NCBI GenBank assembly: GCA_032622095.1
Contig: CP136061.1
Location: forward strand, 213,556,373 to 213,620,372
Reading direction: 5' to 3'
Source: Siphonodentalium dalli
Taxonomy: Eukaryota > Mollusca > Scaphopoda > Gadilida > Siphonodentaliidae
Length of the DNA stretch: 64,000 bases
Of the stretch, positions 1-12,821 are shown piece by piece. The translations under genes and the position numbers were made by a program. The notes below the pieces were generated by a model, which was given only the letters and a program-made list of their open reading frames with translations, was not told where the DNA came from and searched no databases. How positions within the stretch are numbered: the first letter of the stretch is position 1; each line of letters opens with the position of its first letter.

Positions 1-797
1 TGCTGCAACAAACTAGCCATCAATGCTAACAAAAGCAATTATATGCTCTTGCATCCACAAAACAATGACAAAAAATGGAATACAATTAAAATATATCTCA
101 ATGGAGCCGAACTTCTACGGATAGGGGGAACATGCGGAGCGAATCGTCTGCCAAATTTTTAGGTATCCATATAGATGAAAACCTGACCTTTAATAAACAC
201 ATTTCTATTGTATGCTCAAAAATGGCACATGCAATTTATTGCATTAATAAAGTTAAACATTTTCTCCCGAGCAAGGCTCTCAAAACATTATACTTCGCCC
301 TAATTCAAAGCCACTTAGTTTATGGCATCCAAATATGGGGACATGTACCAGCAGTGAAGAAACTATATTTATTACAAAAACGAGCCATGAGAATTATATG
401 TAACAAAAAATATAGAAGTCACACCGATCCTCTTTTCAAACAAGAAAACATTTAAAAAATAGATGATTTACATTAATTACATGCATCCATTTTCATGCAT
501 GATTGGTACTACGATCGCTTACCAGTGTCTTTTTCTGGTATGTATGACAAGAGAGCAGAACCAAATAGACGACAACCTAATCCTATAGTACAAAAAAAAT
601 TCAGGACCATCTCTTTTTATAAAGTTTTCCCATACCATTCATTCCCCTTTATGTGGAATTACCTTGAAAGAAAATATACCTCTAAACAATCAAGACATGT
701 GTTCCGAAAACGTTTGAAAACGGATATCATTAATACCTATCCAGCTAGCGTGCGATGCAAAAACCGAAGATGCCCTGATTGCACAAACGATACATAA
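1..797 (+). pseudogene. 3' end of a non-LTR retrotransposon reverse transcriptase (fragment)
   Basis: This is a degraded C-terminal part of a LINE ORF2, jockey/CR1-like. Bases 1-130 read in frame 1, 132-455 in frame 3 and 495-797 in another stretch, so there is at least one frameshift (about 120-132) and a break near 456-494. The 132-455 segment has the post-catalytic pattern KFLGIHIDENLTFNKHI followed by SHLVYGIQIWG, which is typical of the thumb/connection region of these enzymes. The 495-797 part carries the usual C-terminal basic tail and ends with a CxxxxCxxC-like cluster. The catalytic domain is missing, cut off by the window edge or by 5' truncation. The 3' UTR follows. Confidence 0.8.
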
Positions 798-1213
798 TTT
801 TCTGATAACAAAACATCAACAACAACAAAAAACAAAAAAACATTCCCAAAACCTCACTCACATTATTCCTACTCGGTTCCACTCACACATGAATATTCAT
901 AGTTTCATTCATTATATCGACCAAGTAGGTGCCCATACATATGAACCACTTTTCGTACCATCGCCCTAACAACGCCTATATATATAAAAAAAAACAGTCT
1001 GCACACGATAAACGTAACCTAAAAACAATCAAATTAATTCGGCCATCTTCATCATATAATCTGTCACCACATCCAGGGGTGATAGGAAGACAGTCAGTCA
1101 TGACTATATCACCCCTAGCAATATACATGTATAGTCTATCAATATTATATTTATTTGTAATTGTACTTTCCATGTGTGTATATTGTAAATAAAATTATCC
1201 TATCCTATCCTAC
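798..1213 (+). other. LINE 3' UTR with AATAAA and TCCTA tail
   Basis: This non-coding stretch follows the RT fragment. It ends with AATAAA near 1188 and a short run of TCCTA pentamers (about 1198-1211), the kind of simple-repeat 3' terminus seen on many non-LTR elements. The small ORFs on both strands here look fortuitous. Confidence 0.6.
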
Positions 1214-1218
1214 ATTAA

Positions 1219-2198
1219 TACAAGGTTTATATCTATAGGACCTATATTGAGCATAGACTCACTTGCGATCAAAATGCATCAATATCCCCCGTGTAAAAGA
1301 TAATGACACATACCAAGTTCTTTAGACCATATTTGCCCTTTAATTTGGTGTATCTCCCGCATCGATACGTGTAAGATCACCAAAGATATATATGAATATG
1401 TTCACACTTTCAAAACCCACCAAATAGTGCATAATACTACTGCAGAATTCCACTTCACCGTGTGTGGTCCTGTCTGTGTGACAACAGAAGAGTAAATTCT
1501 GGAGTGCTACTGGAATCAGGGAGCTAAATGTGTTCCAGAGTCGGGGAGCGAGTGCACTGTGAAAAGGTGAAGGTAACTGAAGAATGACCTTCACCTGATA
1601 CATGTGACACATTACTAAAGGATGACATCGTGTTTATTTTATTTGTACATCATATCTAAATAATTTAGACTGGTGAATCAATGGGGGAATGGATTTTTGT
1701 GAGTTGGAAATTTATTTAACTGGCTGCTGTAGTTCTGGGTTTTTCCAGATCAAATTTGGCTGTGGGATAGCCCTGTCGTTCACTTGGGGATATATTTTAA
1801 AGAGTCAACACTTATGATTTTTCTTGCATTTTCGTGATCAACTTGTGTCAATCTAGCTGGGTAAACATCACTAGAGTGGCCTGTAGGCTTCAATTCAGTG
1901 AATTTGGCCGAAACGTTAACACTGTCGCCTATGGGAAACCATTTAGTTCAATGATTCCTACTATGCTATATTTGATGGGAATCTGTTCAATGGTTTGTCC
2001 GGTTTTGAAAGTGTGCACATATTCATACATATCTTTGGTGATCTTGCACGTATCGATGCGGGCGATACACCAAATTAAAGGGCAAATATGGTCTAAAGAA
2101 CTGGATGTGTGGCATTAATTATGCACAGGGGATATTGATGAATTTTAATAGGAAGTGACTCTATGCTCAATATTGTTCCGATAGATATAAACATTGTA
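1219..2198. mobile_element. piggyBac-like MITE with long inverted arms, TTAA target sites
   Basis: The left arm (1219 to about 1420) and right arm (about 2009-2198) are inverted copies of each other. Matching blocks include the ATATTGAGCATAGA and CACCAAAGATATAT segments and their complements. Each outer end abuts TTAA (1215-1218 and 2199-2202), the target duplication of piggyBac-type transposases. The interior has no convincing gene. The element sits directly against the LINE tail. Confidence 0.7.
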
Positions 2199-2202
2199 TT
2201 AA

Positions 2203-2782
2203 CGGTACGGTTGGCCTTGGCGGTGGGTATCCTGTGAAAATATTTCCACCCGTCAAAAACCGACACAAACAGAAAGAACATCAAAATGTAGACAGACTTT
2301 GTCCGTATGTAAATAAGAAATATCGCATAAACAGTATGTTATTCTCATATGTTTAACCATTGTTATGTAAACAAAAGCATAAAAAGTAACTTTTCTGGTG
2401 TTTGTTTGTGTTATGATTGTAAACATAAAGAGCGTACTATGGTGGTGAATTCCTGATATGGAACTAAAAAAGGGCGTTTATGTCATTTGTGTGCGATTAG
2501 CCAGTAGCATTGAGCTGTCCTCTGTAACCCAAGCAGGCTCTTGCTTAGGTAAAATATAGTAGGTATTTATGATAACATGCTGTTTACGCGATGGTCATGT
2601 TATATATGAACGAAACTGTATGCGTTTTAATGTTTTTCTGTTTACGGTGTTTGGAACAAATATGATATTTTCGACAATTAAGGCCTCACGTGCCTTTAAG
2701 GTATATGCTCATGGTATTGTTGTCACACGAGGGGATCTGTGTCTCAGGCGAATGTTATGTGTCTGATGGAGGGTCACAAGGC
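2203..2782. other. No gene seen
   Basis: This is AT-rich non-coding sequence between the TTAA element and the large palindrome. ORFs are short, with no family resemblance. Confidence 0.5.
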
Positions 2783-3579
2783 CGGTGTCACAGGTAACGT
2801 CTGTGTTTATCAAGCTTCGAAATAATGTGTCTTACATTTTCAGAATGAGGTCCCCATAGGGTGAATTTAATGACGCTATCACGCACATCAGGTTAGCATC
2901 ACCAAGTTCATCATTTGGGGACCTCATTCTGCCTAGGCCTCAACTGCTGTGGGAGACCTAGGATAAGATTGAAGTTTCCCATTTGAAGTTGGTAATAATC
3001 ACCTCGATTAATAGACAGAGCCTGCATTCCCGTTCGAACTGTCATTTTCTCCTGCACGAGATCGATTTTGGCGGAAGGATACTATTGAACGAGAAGCCTC
3101 AAGTTGCGAGTTCAATATTATCCTCCCGCCAAAATCGATCGAGTGCAGGAACAATTGACAGTTCAACGGTAAATAATCAGTCTGATTATTTACCGTTGAA
3201 CTGTCAATTGTTCCTGCACTCGATCGATTTTGGCGGGAGGATAATATTGAACTCGCAACTTGAGGCTTCTCGTTCAATAGTATCCTTCCGCCAAAATCGA
3301 TCTCGTGCAGGAGAAAATGACAGTTCGAACGGGAATGCAGGCTCTGTCTATTAATCGAGGTGATTATTACCAACTTCAAATGGGAAACTTCAATCTTATC
3401 CTAGGTCTCCCACAGCAGTTGAGGCCTAAGCAGAATGAGGTCCCCAAATGATGAACTTGGTGATGCTAACCTGATGTGCGTGATAGCGTCATTAAATTCA
3501 CCCTATGGGGACCTCATTCTGAAAATGTAAGACACATTATTTCGAGGCTTGATAAACACAGACGTTACCTGTGACACCG
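2783..3579. repeat. 797-bp near-perfect palindrome (foldback element)
   Basis: The two arms of about 398 bp are inverted copies centred at 3181 with essentially no spacer. I see only a handful of mismatches (for example AAGCTTCG versus CAAGCCTCG in the complement, and one base near the centre). As a result the two strands carry almost identical overlapping 123-codon ORFs (2983-3354 plus, 3008-3379 minus), which are products of symmetry and not genes. Each arm contains a smaller hairpin bounded by CAGAATGAGGTCCCCA and its complement (2842-2932 and 3430-3520). That small hairpin recurs at 11386-11636 and 16987-17081. Confidence 0.9.
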
Positions 3580-4559
3580 AAATGCTCTTCTGTATTTATT
3601 TCACACCGGTGGAACTTAAAAAATGCTAACGATTTGAGAAAACTGAAATAATTATGATTACGAAAGCGAAATCACGGCAAAAGAGGAGTTAATCCGTTGG
3701 AACTTAATTTTTGCCATGGGACCAGTCTAACAATGCCTCGGTGTGCGTCCTTCAACTTGATGACGGATGCCGACTCGAATGTAAATTGTTCGCAATTTCA
3801 CAAGATTTAATGTGTAAAGTGTTTTGGGAGCTGACAGGAGATGGTTATGTTTAATTTGGATTTAGTTAGCAATGAAGTTCGATAATCTGTATTTCCTCAT
3901 GGAGGAGTGACTCAACTCATACCGATAATTCCAAAATGGAATGTTTGCGATTTAATCAATGTTTGACTTCGAACATGGAAAATTCAAGTCCATACGGCGC
4001 AAAACAACTAAGAGAGGAAGTTTACTAGCAAAATGATCAACTATAATTGAATTCCAGAATTACCGAACGGATCTGGAAATACAAAAAGTCAAAATGTTTG
4101 TAAATTACAATAAAGTTAACAAACAAAATTCCTATCCATTGGCATTTGTCAATGTCATTATTCAAATTATGAAATATTATTAAATTTTTTAGTTGAATAT
4201 TTTTTACCATTCAATAATTCAGACACATTTTTGTAGTGTCTAGTATTAGTAGTAGTAGTGGTGCAGAGGAACATTTTAAATTCCAAAGAGATTATTTTAG
4301 AACAGTTTGTCATTAGACATTACCGAATACCATACGGCGTACAACAATTTTGAATAGTAAGAAAACTATAGCTGATACTAGAACAATTATGATCATTTTG
4401 TGAACATGATATTGGAATATATAATATATGTACATGTATTTCTCTCTGATTTTAGCATATTCTGATTGGTCCCGGCATTTAATTAATTTATTAATTCCAG
4501 TATTAAATTAATATCATTTTCACAAAAAAAAAATCAGTTATTCATACTAATAAATAAAT
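3580..4559. other. No gene seen
   Basis: Non-coding, AT-rich and free of long ORFs. It carries short TAGTAG repeats near 4243-4258. Confidence 0.5.
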
Positions 4560-6010
4560 AATAATAATAAATTTAGTTTAAAGCCGTAAATCCTCATAGA
4601 GCTCTTAGGCTTTACATCAATACATATATAATGATGATTAGAACATAGTAAGAAATATCAATTATGTACAATGAGCTGCTCATCTGGCTACCATCAGTGG
4701 ATCGGATGATACACACGTTGAAACATATGCGTTTTAACTTTAGATGTGAACATTTTGAGCGACTGGGGTGCCCTCAAGTGAGCAGGAAATTTATTCCAGA
4801 GAAATGGTGAAGCCACGGAAAAGGCCCGGTCACCAGCTGTCACGAGGTCACCCGATACAAACACAAGGCTGTGAGAACTTTCAGATCGCAGAGGCCGTGG
4901 AGGAACATATCGAGAAATCAAGTCTGCCAAGTACGATGGGGCCTCGCTATTCAGACACTTGTGCGTTAATTTCAAAATTTTGAATTCAATCCGTTCCCTG
5001 GGAGGCAACCAGTGGAGCTCGCGCAATAATGGCGTGACATGATCATATTTACGGCTCATAAAAATAACTCGTGATGCAGATTTCTACACATTTTCGATTT
5101 TGTCCAAGATGGACTGGTTGCAGCCGTACAACAGAGAATTGCAGTAGTCCAGACGACTGGTAACGAAGGCATGTACTAGCTGTTTTGTGGTCTCGACGTC
5201 GATAACATTCCGCACCCTGCTGATATTTCTAAGATGGTATTACGAGGACCTGCACACTTGCTCGATGTGTTTTTCAGCAGACATGTTCTCGTCCAAGAAA
5301 TATCCGAGGTTGCGGACTGTGCTGGATGGCGAGACAACACTGCCTGCATTATTGGGACTATGTTTAGAACATTTTGAAAAAGTTGCTGTCGCAAACCAAT
5401 ATATATTATTTCAGTGTTATCTGCATTCAATTTTAAGAAGTTGATTGTTATCCATGATCGAATATCAGCGACACATCGTTCAAGATTATATTTGGTAGAA
5501 CTGGCAGAATCAAAATCCGGCTTAAAATGAATATACAGTTGTGTGTCATCCGCATAGAAGTGAAAAGGTAATTCATGTAGTCTAATGATGTCGCCAAGGG
5601 GTAGTACATATATAGTGTAGAGCAACGGCCCCAGCACTTATCCCTGTGGAACGCCGAATTTAAGAGAAGCTGCTTTCGATGTGGAACCGGAAACGGCAAC
5701 CCTCTGCGTACGGTCGTGTAGGTAGGATCGAAACCAGTCCAATGCGATCCCGACAATCCCAAGCCTGTTTAAAAGGACAGCGTGGTCGATCGTGTCGAAC
5801 GCTGCGCTTAAGTCGAGGAGCACGAGTCACGATACCTGTTGTTTGTCCATGGCTTGCAGTATGTCATTCCGCACTCGCAAAAGCGCAGTTTCAGTACTGC
5901 AAAATGACCTATACGCGGATTAGAAGACTTCTGCTGAACCACCCCCCATTAAGGTGGTCGCGGACTTGCTTGGCGACCTCACGATCAATAACCTTCGACA
6001 AGAAGGACAG
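4560..6010 (-). pseudogene. L2/CR1-like non-LTR retrotransposon RT, 5'-truncated and broken
   Basis: Reading right to left, 5823-5638 has [17 protein letters not shown] and ends in GVPQG, followed by an in-frame stop where the next residue (usually S) should be. 5637-5176 continues with [15 protein letters not shown] and the catalytic [11 protein letters not shown] box. 5059-4694 is the C-terminal region with LRELHWLPPRERIEFKIL, GDRAFSVASPFLWN and a final FKTHLF-like segment. This order and wording are characteristic of L2/CR1-clade elements. Upstream codons are recognisable to about 6010 with frameshifts. The element ends in a TAA/ATAA-rich tail at about 4548-4575. The endonuclease is missing. 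Confidence 0.85.
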
Positions 6011-6298
6011 ATTAGAGTTGTTCAGTAGAGGGAATAGTAGAGGGAAAAACTCCTATTTTCTGTTCCCACGAAAGGGCATAACATTACATTTGAAATACGG
6101 TCTTTGACAAAAAGATCGAAACATTTTCTTCTTAAATAAAATATCAACATGTATGTAATACTAATTAGTGAATTTTACAATAATTAGTCTGTGTCGCTGT
6201 CTGATTCAATACGTGCAATTCTACTGTATTTCTTCTTGCTGTGCCTATGATAATATTCTTTATCTGAGCCACCACTGCTGGCCATGGGCATCGGCATT

Positions 6299-7493
6299 TT
6301 AACCGTTATTTTGAACTTGCCACCAGAAATGTTGGCATTTACTAAAAACAACTTGCATCAATCCTTCTTCAACTGAACACGTGTTAGCTACTGTGCTCAA
6401 TGTTGTACTGGTACCTGTAGTGGGGACCACTGCCTTCAAGCGAGTAGTGGTCTCACGGTAGTAAGTGTTTCTCATCCCGTTACGTGGCAGTAAACCGCCA
6501 CAAGAACATTCACCGGTGGGTAATTCATTGGCTACGGGCATCAGTGCTTTGAAATTATGAGAACCGGTAGTCGCTGCAACACATTGAGAATCATTAGAAC
6601 ACAATGCCCTGGGAACAATCACATTCGTATTATTATGTGGATTGTTGCCTTGCAGAATAGCACACATCCCTTTCTGATGATTGATATAAGCTGTGGCATA
6701 GTACGTTATTTAAACTGTTCACATTTTAATGACCCGATAATTGGGAGATAATTTTGGGTTTCACATCAGCATGGTGTAATTGTGTGCACATCATCTTCCT
6801 CGGCGTATGATTGGTTTTATTTCCAGGGATTTCTGCTTTTGTGCACATGTCTTTCACCATAGATTTCACTTTATTCATACCAATAGGCTGAGCCTTGAAC
6901 CATAAAATGTTCGGTCCCATTGTCCAGTGCATATTGACAGAAATATAAAAAGGAGATCCAGCATCCATCATTTTTGTCGTTGGTTTCTTGCATATAGTTT
7001 GTACATTTCTATTGGGCATGTTTTTGTTCACTTCATTTCGAAATATGATTGGACTGAATGATCTCGTCGTTAAATTTCCATTTCTTAGTTCATTGAACTC
7101 TAGATATGTTGTCCCAGTTCTGTCAACTTTCAACTCAATATCGCCAAATTTTAATTGCGAATTTTCATGGGACCCGAGGAATCCTAGCAGTTTAGTATTG
7201 TAGAACCACAGTGTTCAATAGTGTTTCTGATGTACCGCTCCCCAACTGCCCTGTCTCCCACAGTTTCTCTTCTTCCTACTCTGTCATTGATTCAGGTTTG
7301 TACCCAAATCCCCGTTCTGTCAACTCTTCGCTTGTATTTCAGTACACCCCTGCTCATTTGAAATTTATCAGACGTCAATATTTCCTCTCCATATTCTCCC
7401 TGTTTCAAATGTCTCTGAATTCATCTGTGCAAAGCTGTTAAGCTATCTGGTTAGAACTCGGATCCATTTTCTTTACGAGCAGTCAATAGGAAA

Positions 7494-7546
<53 letters not shown>

Positions 7547-8072
7547 TCAGTCGTTGGAATCTGTTCTGGTTCCCTGCCGTCAACCTTCACTCGCAACAAT
7601 TTAGTTAGATTTTTGATGCAGGACTCTGTTTTTGGGTTTCTTTTACTCGCCATATAATTATTCAGGTCAGATATATTGCAAACAGGCGCGAACTCAGCAT
7701 TAATGGTAATTGAAATAATGTTTTCATCATCATTTGTTTGTTCATTTTCTTCTTCATTTTGAACTTCAGTCTCAGGATCATTACTGCCGGCTTGTAACTC
7801 TGGCATTGCACTTCAATCCCACGCTGACTTGTTATATATTGTCGTAAATCCCTTATGTTATTTGTTGCTATCGGCGGTTCAAATACTTCCTGCTGAGAAT
7901 TGGAGTCGTGTTTACTTTCACGTTGTGTCGCTGTCACCGGGACAGAGCCAGTGGGCACCTCTTGGTCTGATTGACTTTCAACGAAATAAAAGCCATCAGC
8001 TAGGATGTTTTCAACAAATCTTTTGTCACTTTCAGTCAGCGATTCATTCCCACAAATATAAAAACCTCCCAA
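6299..8072 (-). pseudogene. DUF3504 / Crypton-type tyrosine-recombinase-derived gene, degenerate
   Basis: Read on the minus strand, 8072-7483 holds the N-terminal helical pattern (DLRQYITSQR, and SDLNNYMASKRNPKT in another frame). 7440-7134 retains the middle in broken frames with several stops. 7133-6726 is the best preserved block, with TTYLEFNELRNG, SPFYISVNMHW, WFKAQPIGMNKVKSM and KTNHTPRKMMCTQL, ending at the QLSGH box typical of the C-terminal recombinase-like fold. 6667-6299 is a decayed C-terminal tail. A TA microsatellite (7499-7541) interrupts the frame. Families with this fold derive from Crypton transposons and are common in animals. This copy cannot encode an intact product. Confidence 0.75.
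7499..7541. repeat. TA dinucleotide microsatellite
   Basis: About 21 uninterrupted TA units lie within the DUF3504 pseudogene. Confidence 0.95.
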
Positions 8073-8399
8073 CGGGAACGATGAATTAAGTTTAAATATT
8101 TTACAACTTCTGAATTACGAAAAATACTAAGAGGTAAATAGTTGCAGACGATATCATCGGCATAAAACGCTGTTTAAATAAACAAAATGAACGTATTTTG
8201 TACTGTAAGAGCACTGGTAGCATGGAATTTAATTTTTATTTGTATTTTAGCAGTTAGTCATATTTTATAACGTTTATTTCTTTAATATTTCAATTTTAAT
8301 CGTAATTATTTTCTTCGAATCACCGAAGAATTTGACAGTTCACAGGCCAGCCCTCTCGGATTTTACAACTCTACACTCTTAAACGTTTTGGTTTTTTAA

Positions 8400-8690
8400 A
8401 ATACCAAATTTTGTTTTGAACTTTGTCCCATATATGTAACCAAATTAGGTTTTGATCAAAACCAAATACCAACTGGTTTTGATAAAAACCAAAATTGGTT
8501 TTGAACTTTTGTCCCATATATGTAACCATTAGGTTTTGATCAAAACCAAATACCAAGCGCCAACTGGTTTTGATCAAAACCAAAATTGGTATTGAACTTT
8601 TGTCCCATATATGTAACCAAATTAGGTTTTGATCAAAACCAAATACCAAGCGCCAACTGGTTTTGATCAAAACCCAAACTGGTTTTATAT
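8400..8690. repeat. Minisatellite of about 85-91 bp units with GGTTTTGATCAAAACC palindromes
   Basis: Three tandem units share TTGAACTTTTGTCCCATATA, ATTAGGTTTTGATCAAAACC and CAACTGGTTTTGATCAAAAC. The 16-bp perfect palindrome occurs several times. A related motif recurs at 16535-16650. ORFs across it on either strand come from the repeat. Confidence 0.9.
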
Positions 8691-11385
8691 AGTTCCTTTT
8701 TTGCACAATTTATTGATAAATGTGCCATACAACATACTTATGCAACCTTTAAGGGTACTGTACACTAAATCCACCCATTTATTGTATCATATCCATACTC
8801 AACAAAATATATGCAACACATGAATGAATTTGGTTTTCCAAGTTCGACATGTAAAATTATAATGAAAATTAATTTATGACCCAAGTCATAAATTGATTTT
8901 TATTATAATTTCCAATCCATTGATATATTAAAGGGCTAATTATAAAAAGGCTTTAGACAGTCTGAAACAGATGCCACCAGATTCCACTTCCAGTACACAA
9001 ATTCAGCTGATCACTTGCATGCTACATGCTATCAAATTTCTATATTATGCCTTTCATACCCTCCCACAAACATACATGTACATGTATATGGGTTCTTTTT
9101 GCCAATTGGTCAAATTTTAAATTATACGAAAACCCATTATTTTTGATGGTTTCTACCATAATAATGTTGGTTGCCAAGTAAACAGAAAATAAACGGTGAC
9201 CATGTAATTTTTTTGTTTACGGTTATCACTTATTTACTGTTTACACAGTCCTGAAATTATTATGATAGAAACAGTTGGTACGCAAACAGTCAAGTGTTTC
9301 TCACATAATTTTGTGATTAATTTTTCAAGTGTGCATGCTGGCATAGAACCATATTCCACAATATGCTGCAAGATGTGGCAAATTACATGTAAAATTTCCT
9401 GAAATCACAAACCTCTGAGGACTATTCTACCATTTAAGTGCTGTCAGTAACCTTAAATTGAGGCATGTAATTTGCCTGCACATGTGAGGGCCACCCCATT
9501 CATGAATCATATCATAAGCAACCAAAATTAAGAGTCGAAGATGAAGTAAATTGTCCAAATGACATAATTGGTTGCATCAATGTTGAATGAAGTTTTAAGA
9601 TAAACATCAATGAAGACACAGTGAGATTTTGAAAATTAAACTTTAATTCAAACATATCAAGCAGGAATAATTGTCATCCTAGCCATTCTTCCACAGCAGT
9701 GTATATTCCTGATGTATGTGCACACCTCACCATTGCAACAATTGCAATGAATTAACACTTAATATATAGTTCATCACACCCTTCTTATATTGAACATTCC
9801 CAAGAATGACAGCTCATCGTTTTTACACCTGTCATGCAGTAGAAACTTAAAGATCAGCAAACTCCTTTATATTCGCATCTGATGAATATAGCAGCACTTG
9901 ACAGCATAGCATGTTACTAACTTCCCACAGGCTGCACCACACTTGTATATTGTGGTGCAATATTTATGAATGAAAAGTTGACGAATAACATATTGTATCT
10001 GCACAGACAACACACATGCCTCCTCTGCACGCTGTGCACATTCGGGTACTAAAGTTTCCAATGCCAGTGAACGAACATACTCTGAAAAGAAATGCATAAA
10101 ACACTATGTTTAGGAAAAGTCAGATTTAAAGACATATATTGGAGACTTATTTCATTGAATATTAAAAGCATTGTTAGGGCATGGCAAAATATGCCCATGG
10201 CAATTCCAACAAAAGGCCTTTAACTCTGGTGAAATTGACGTGCTGAACCAAAACTCAAACTTGACCTGTATTTTGTACATTAAACCACATCCACTGTAGC
10301 ATTTCAGAGAATACAACGGTTGAACCACGCACAAATGTAAACATTTACTACTTTATTCAGGGCACCTTATTGAGTATAAACATTACTGAAATGATTGTCC
10401 CACTGCTATTATACTAGTCACTGACTTTAATTGTTGTTTTCTGACTATTTGGATAACTTAATTTGGCATGATTGTTTATTATTCCATCAGCAGGTCCGGG
10501 AACACCTCACTGGATTGTTTCACATCACTTTAATTTGTCTTTAAAAGCACATCAGGTTATTGGATATTTACCAGGCCATTTATAAGGCTATCATGGCTAT
10601 GGTTTATATAGTGTCATCAGTATTCTGTGAATTAAAGTGCAAAATGCAGTGATTATTCACCCCCCCCCCCCACCATTGCCCCTGTTTTTTTAATCTCCAG
10701 TTACCCTTCACAGGTATTAGTTTATTTAGTCTTATTCCATACCATGACACTTAGAAGTACACAATCTGCTAGACATTATTTGTTTGGACTCTTTTCCATA
10801 GGTAGGGAATTTAGACCTAAATTCAACAAACATACAACATAAGGCTTTTTGTTAAAGGTGCACAATCTGATCTGATTGTCCCCGGATCACCCAGTTACAA
10901 CATGAACAACAACGGAAATTTACACCGAAAGCCAATAGTCATCCAACATTACTTTTCATAATGTTATCTTCCGAAATTGATTTGCGATGACCTTGCGAGA
11001 CCTCTCAATATATTGTACCGGTATATTTGCATATTTCTAGAAGAAGTCAGTGGAATGTTTGGTAGGCTGACAAATAATCGAGGTGGATAAAATTAACAGA
11101 TTTGATAACTCAGAGCTTTGAGGGATAGGATCCTCAACTCAAATAAAATATTATTTAAACCCGAAGCTGAAGAAATAGTTATTCAGGGGGCGTCACATCA
11201 GATTATACATCTTCTAAGTGATGCGTATTTATATAAAAACTTACATGTACAGTTGTAAATTGAATACATCCAAGTTCCAACTTTGGTCCATTGTATGTCT
11301 TCCAGTCAATTTACTTCCACAGCAAGACTTCTAGCTGACCGTCCTCTATAAAATATAACATACAGGTCTTATAAAATGATACCAA
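8691..11385. other. No gene; small inverted repeats and a C-tract
   Basis: No ORF resembles a known family. I see a short inverted repeat at 8850-8912 (AATTTATGAC ... GTCATAAATT) and a MITE-like inverted pair at about 9148-9270 (GTTTCTACCATAATAATG against CATTATTATGATAGAAAC-like sequence). There is a run of C at 10660-10671. A decayed relative of the 12540-12821 MITE spans about 10853-11205 (TTAAAGGTGCACAATCTGAT and its weak inverted partner). Confidence 0.5.
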
Positions 11386-11636
11386 CAAGCCTTGAAATAG
11401 TGTGTCTGTCATTTGCAGAATGAGGTCCCCAGAGAAATTTAGTTATGGTACCCCACATAGTGGGCTAGCATCACCAAATTCACCCTCTGTGAATCTCCTT
11501 CTGCTGAGGTGTAAGCAGCATGAGCTCTCCAGATGGTGTATTTGGTGATGCTAGCCCACTGTGCGGGGTACCATCACTAAATTCACCCTCTGTGAACATC
11601 ATCCTGCAAATGACAGGCACACCATTTCAAGGCTTG
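11386..11636. repeat. Foldback repeat of the GAGGTCCCC family
   Basis: The outer inverted arms read AAGCCTTGAAATAGTGTGTC at the left and the near complement of it at the right. Inside them are CAGAATGAGGTCCCC and the paired GTGATGCTAGCCCACTGTG / CACATAGTGGGCTAGCATCA blocks. The same arms and core, further diverged, build the 2783-3579 palindrome and the 16987-17081 copy. Confidence 0.8.
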
Positions 11637-12535
11637 GACATGCACTAGTATATGAAATGACATGTACATCTATAGATTTACTTAAAATATCACATATTGT
11701 TCTGGATATAAATCTTTTCAATGTACTGGCCACGACATATAGGATTTCAAACAAAGAAAACATTATTGCAGGCATGTCATACATGTAGCATGGTTTGGTG
11801 ACAGGTGAAATACCCATCATGGGTGGGGGTGTTAGTAATCACATTCTTCATGACTTCGGGGCGGGCGGCCTTCATTTAGGTTATAGTTTAGAAATAACAT
11901 TTATCAAATTATGATAATTTCCTCAAGAAGATACTATTATATAGTATAGCATAATTATTATATGAATGTGATATTATTCACAAAACACGCTTTGTGTCAG
12001 AGAAAATGCAAGTCGAGCAAAAAGAGCAGTGAATTGTTTATAAGCAGAGTCACGATAATGCATCATTTCCTTATATTTGGATTTGTGTTTGGTGCATCTA
12101 CAACTTACAACTCACAATACTATCATAGTAAATTCCTTATTTGCTCTGTATTACCATATTTTGGTTAAGAGAGAATCCTAACTGAATAAGGGGGTGAGCT
12201 CGGAAAATAATTCAGGCACGTATGCTGATTTTTACTTTTCGACCCTAGTTGGGACTCACTCATCCCCACATCCAAATTGTTTTTCTGTTTTCGGCAGTTT
12301 TTTCGACCATATTTGGACACCCAACCCCCCCCCCTGTTATCACTAAAACAGCTGTATATGAATTTCTGTGCATTCATGGATGTTAACATAACATGTAAAT
12401 AGGAATGTGTCATTTTGGGGTCATTCGGCTAAAAAAAACATGGCTGCCAGTGGCCATCTTGGATTTCAAAATTTGCAACAAAATACAACACGTTTAGCAG
12501 TTAGAATTACATTATTTCTCTTATTCTAAGGTGTT
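11637..12535. other. No gene seen
   Basis: Non-coding. Several ORFs of 60-80 codons occur without recognisable motifs, plus a C-tract at 12323-12333. Confidence 0.5.
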
Positions 12536-12539
12536 TTAA

Positions 12540-12821
12540 AGGTACTCAATCCGATCAGACGCTCCTAAATTACTATTTCTTTGGCTTCGGGGTTAAAATA
12601 TATTTGAATCGAGTCAAGGAACCTACCTGTCAAAGCTCAGCCTGATCAGATATAGATTTTTCAAGTTAGTTATTTAAATTCTTTCTGGGCCAGAAACTAG
12701 AGTTTAAACAGAAAAAAATGAGTGGTAAATTATTACCGCTCGAGTTTTCTGTTTAAACCAATTAATAACCCCGAAGCCAAAGAAATAGTAATTTAGGAGC
12801 GTCTGATCGGATTGAGTACCT
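12540..12821. mobile_element. Short TTAA-flanked MITE
   Basis: The element is flanked by TTAA (12536-12539 and 12822-12825) and has inverted ends of about 55 bp (AGGTACTCAATCCGATCAGA ... its complement). A second internal inverted pair surrounds the centre (GTTTAAACAGAAAA / TTTTCTGTTTAAAC). It is non-coding. A decayed relative lies at about 10857-11205. Confidence 0.85.

Noticed and set aside
2983-3379. Two overlapping, almost identical 123-codon ORFs on opposite strands
   Set aside because: They exist only because the sequence is a near-perfect palindrome. There is no family match or start context.
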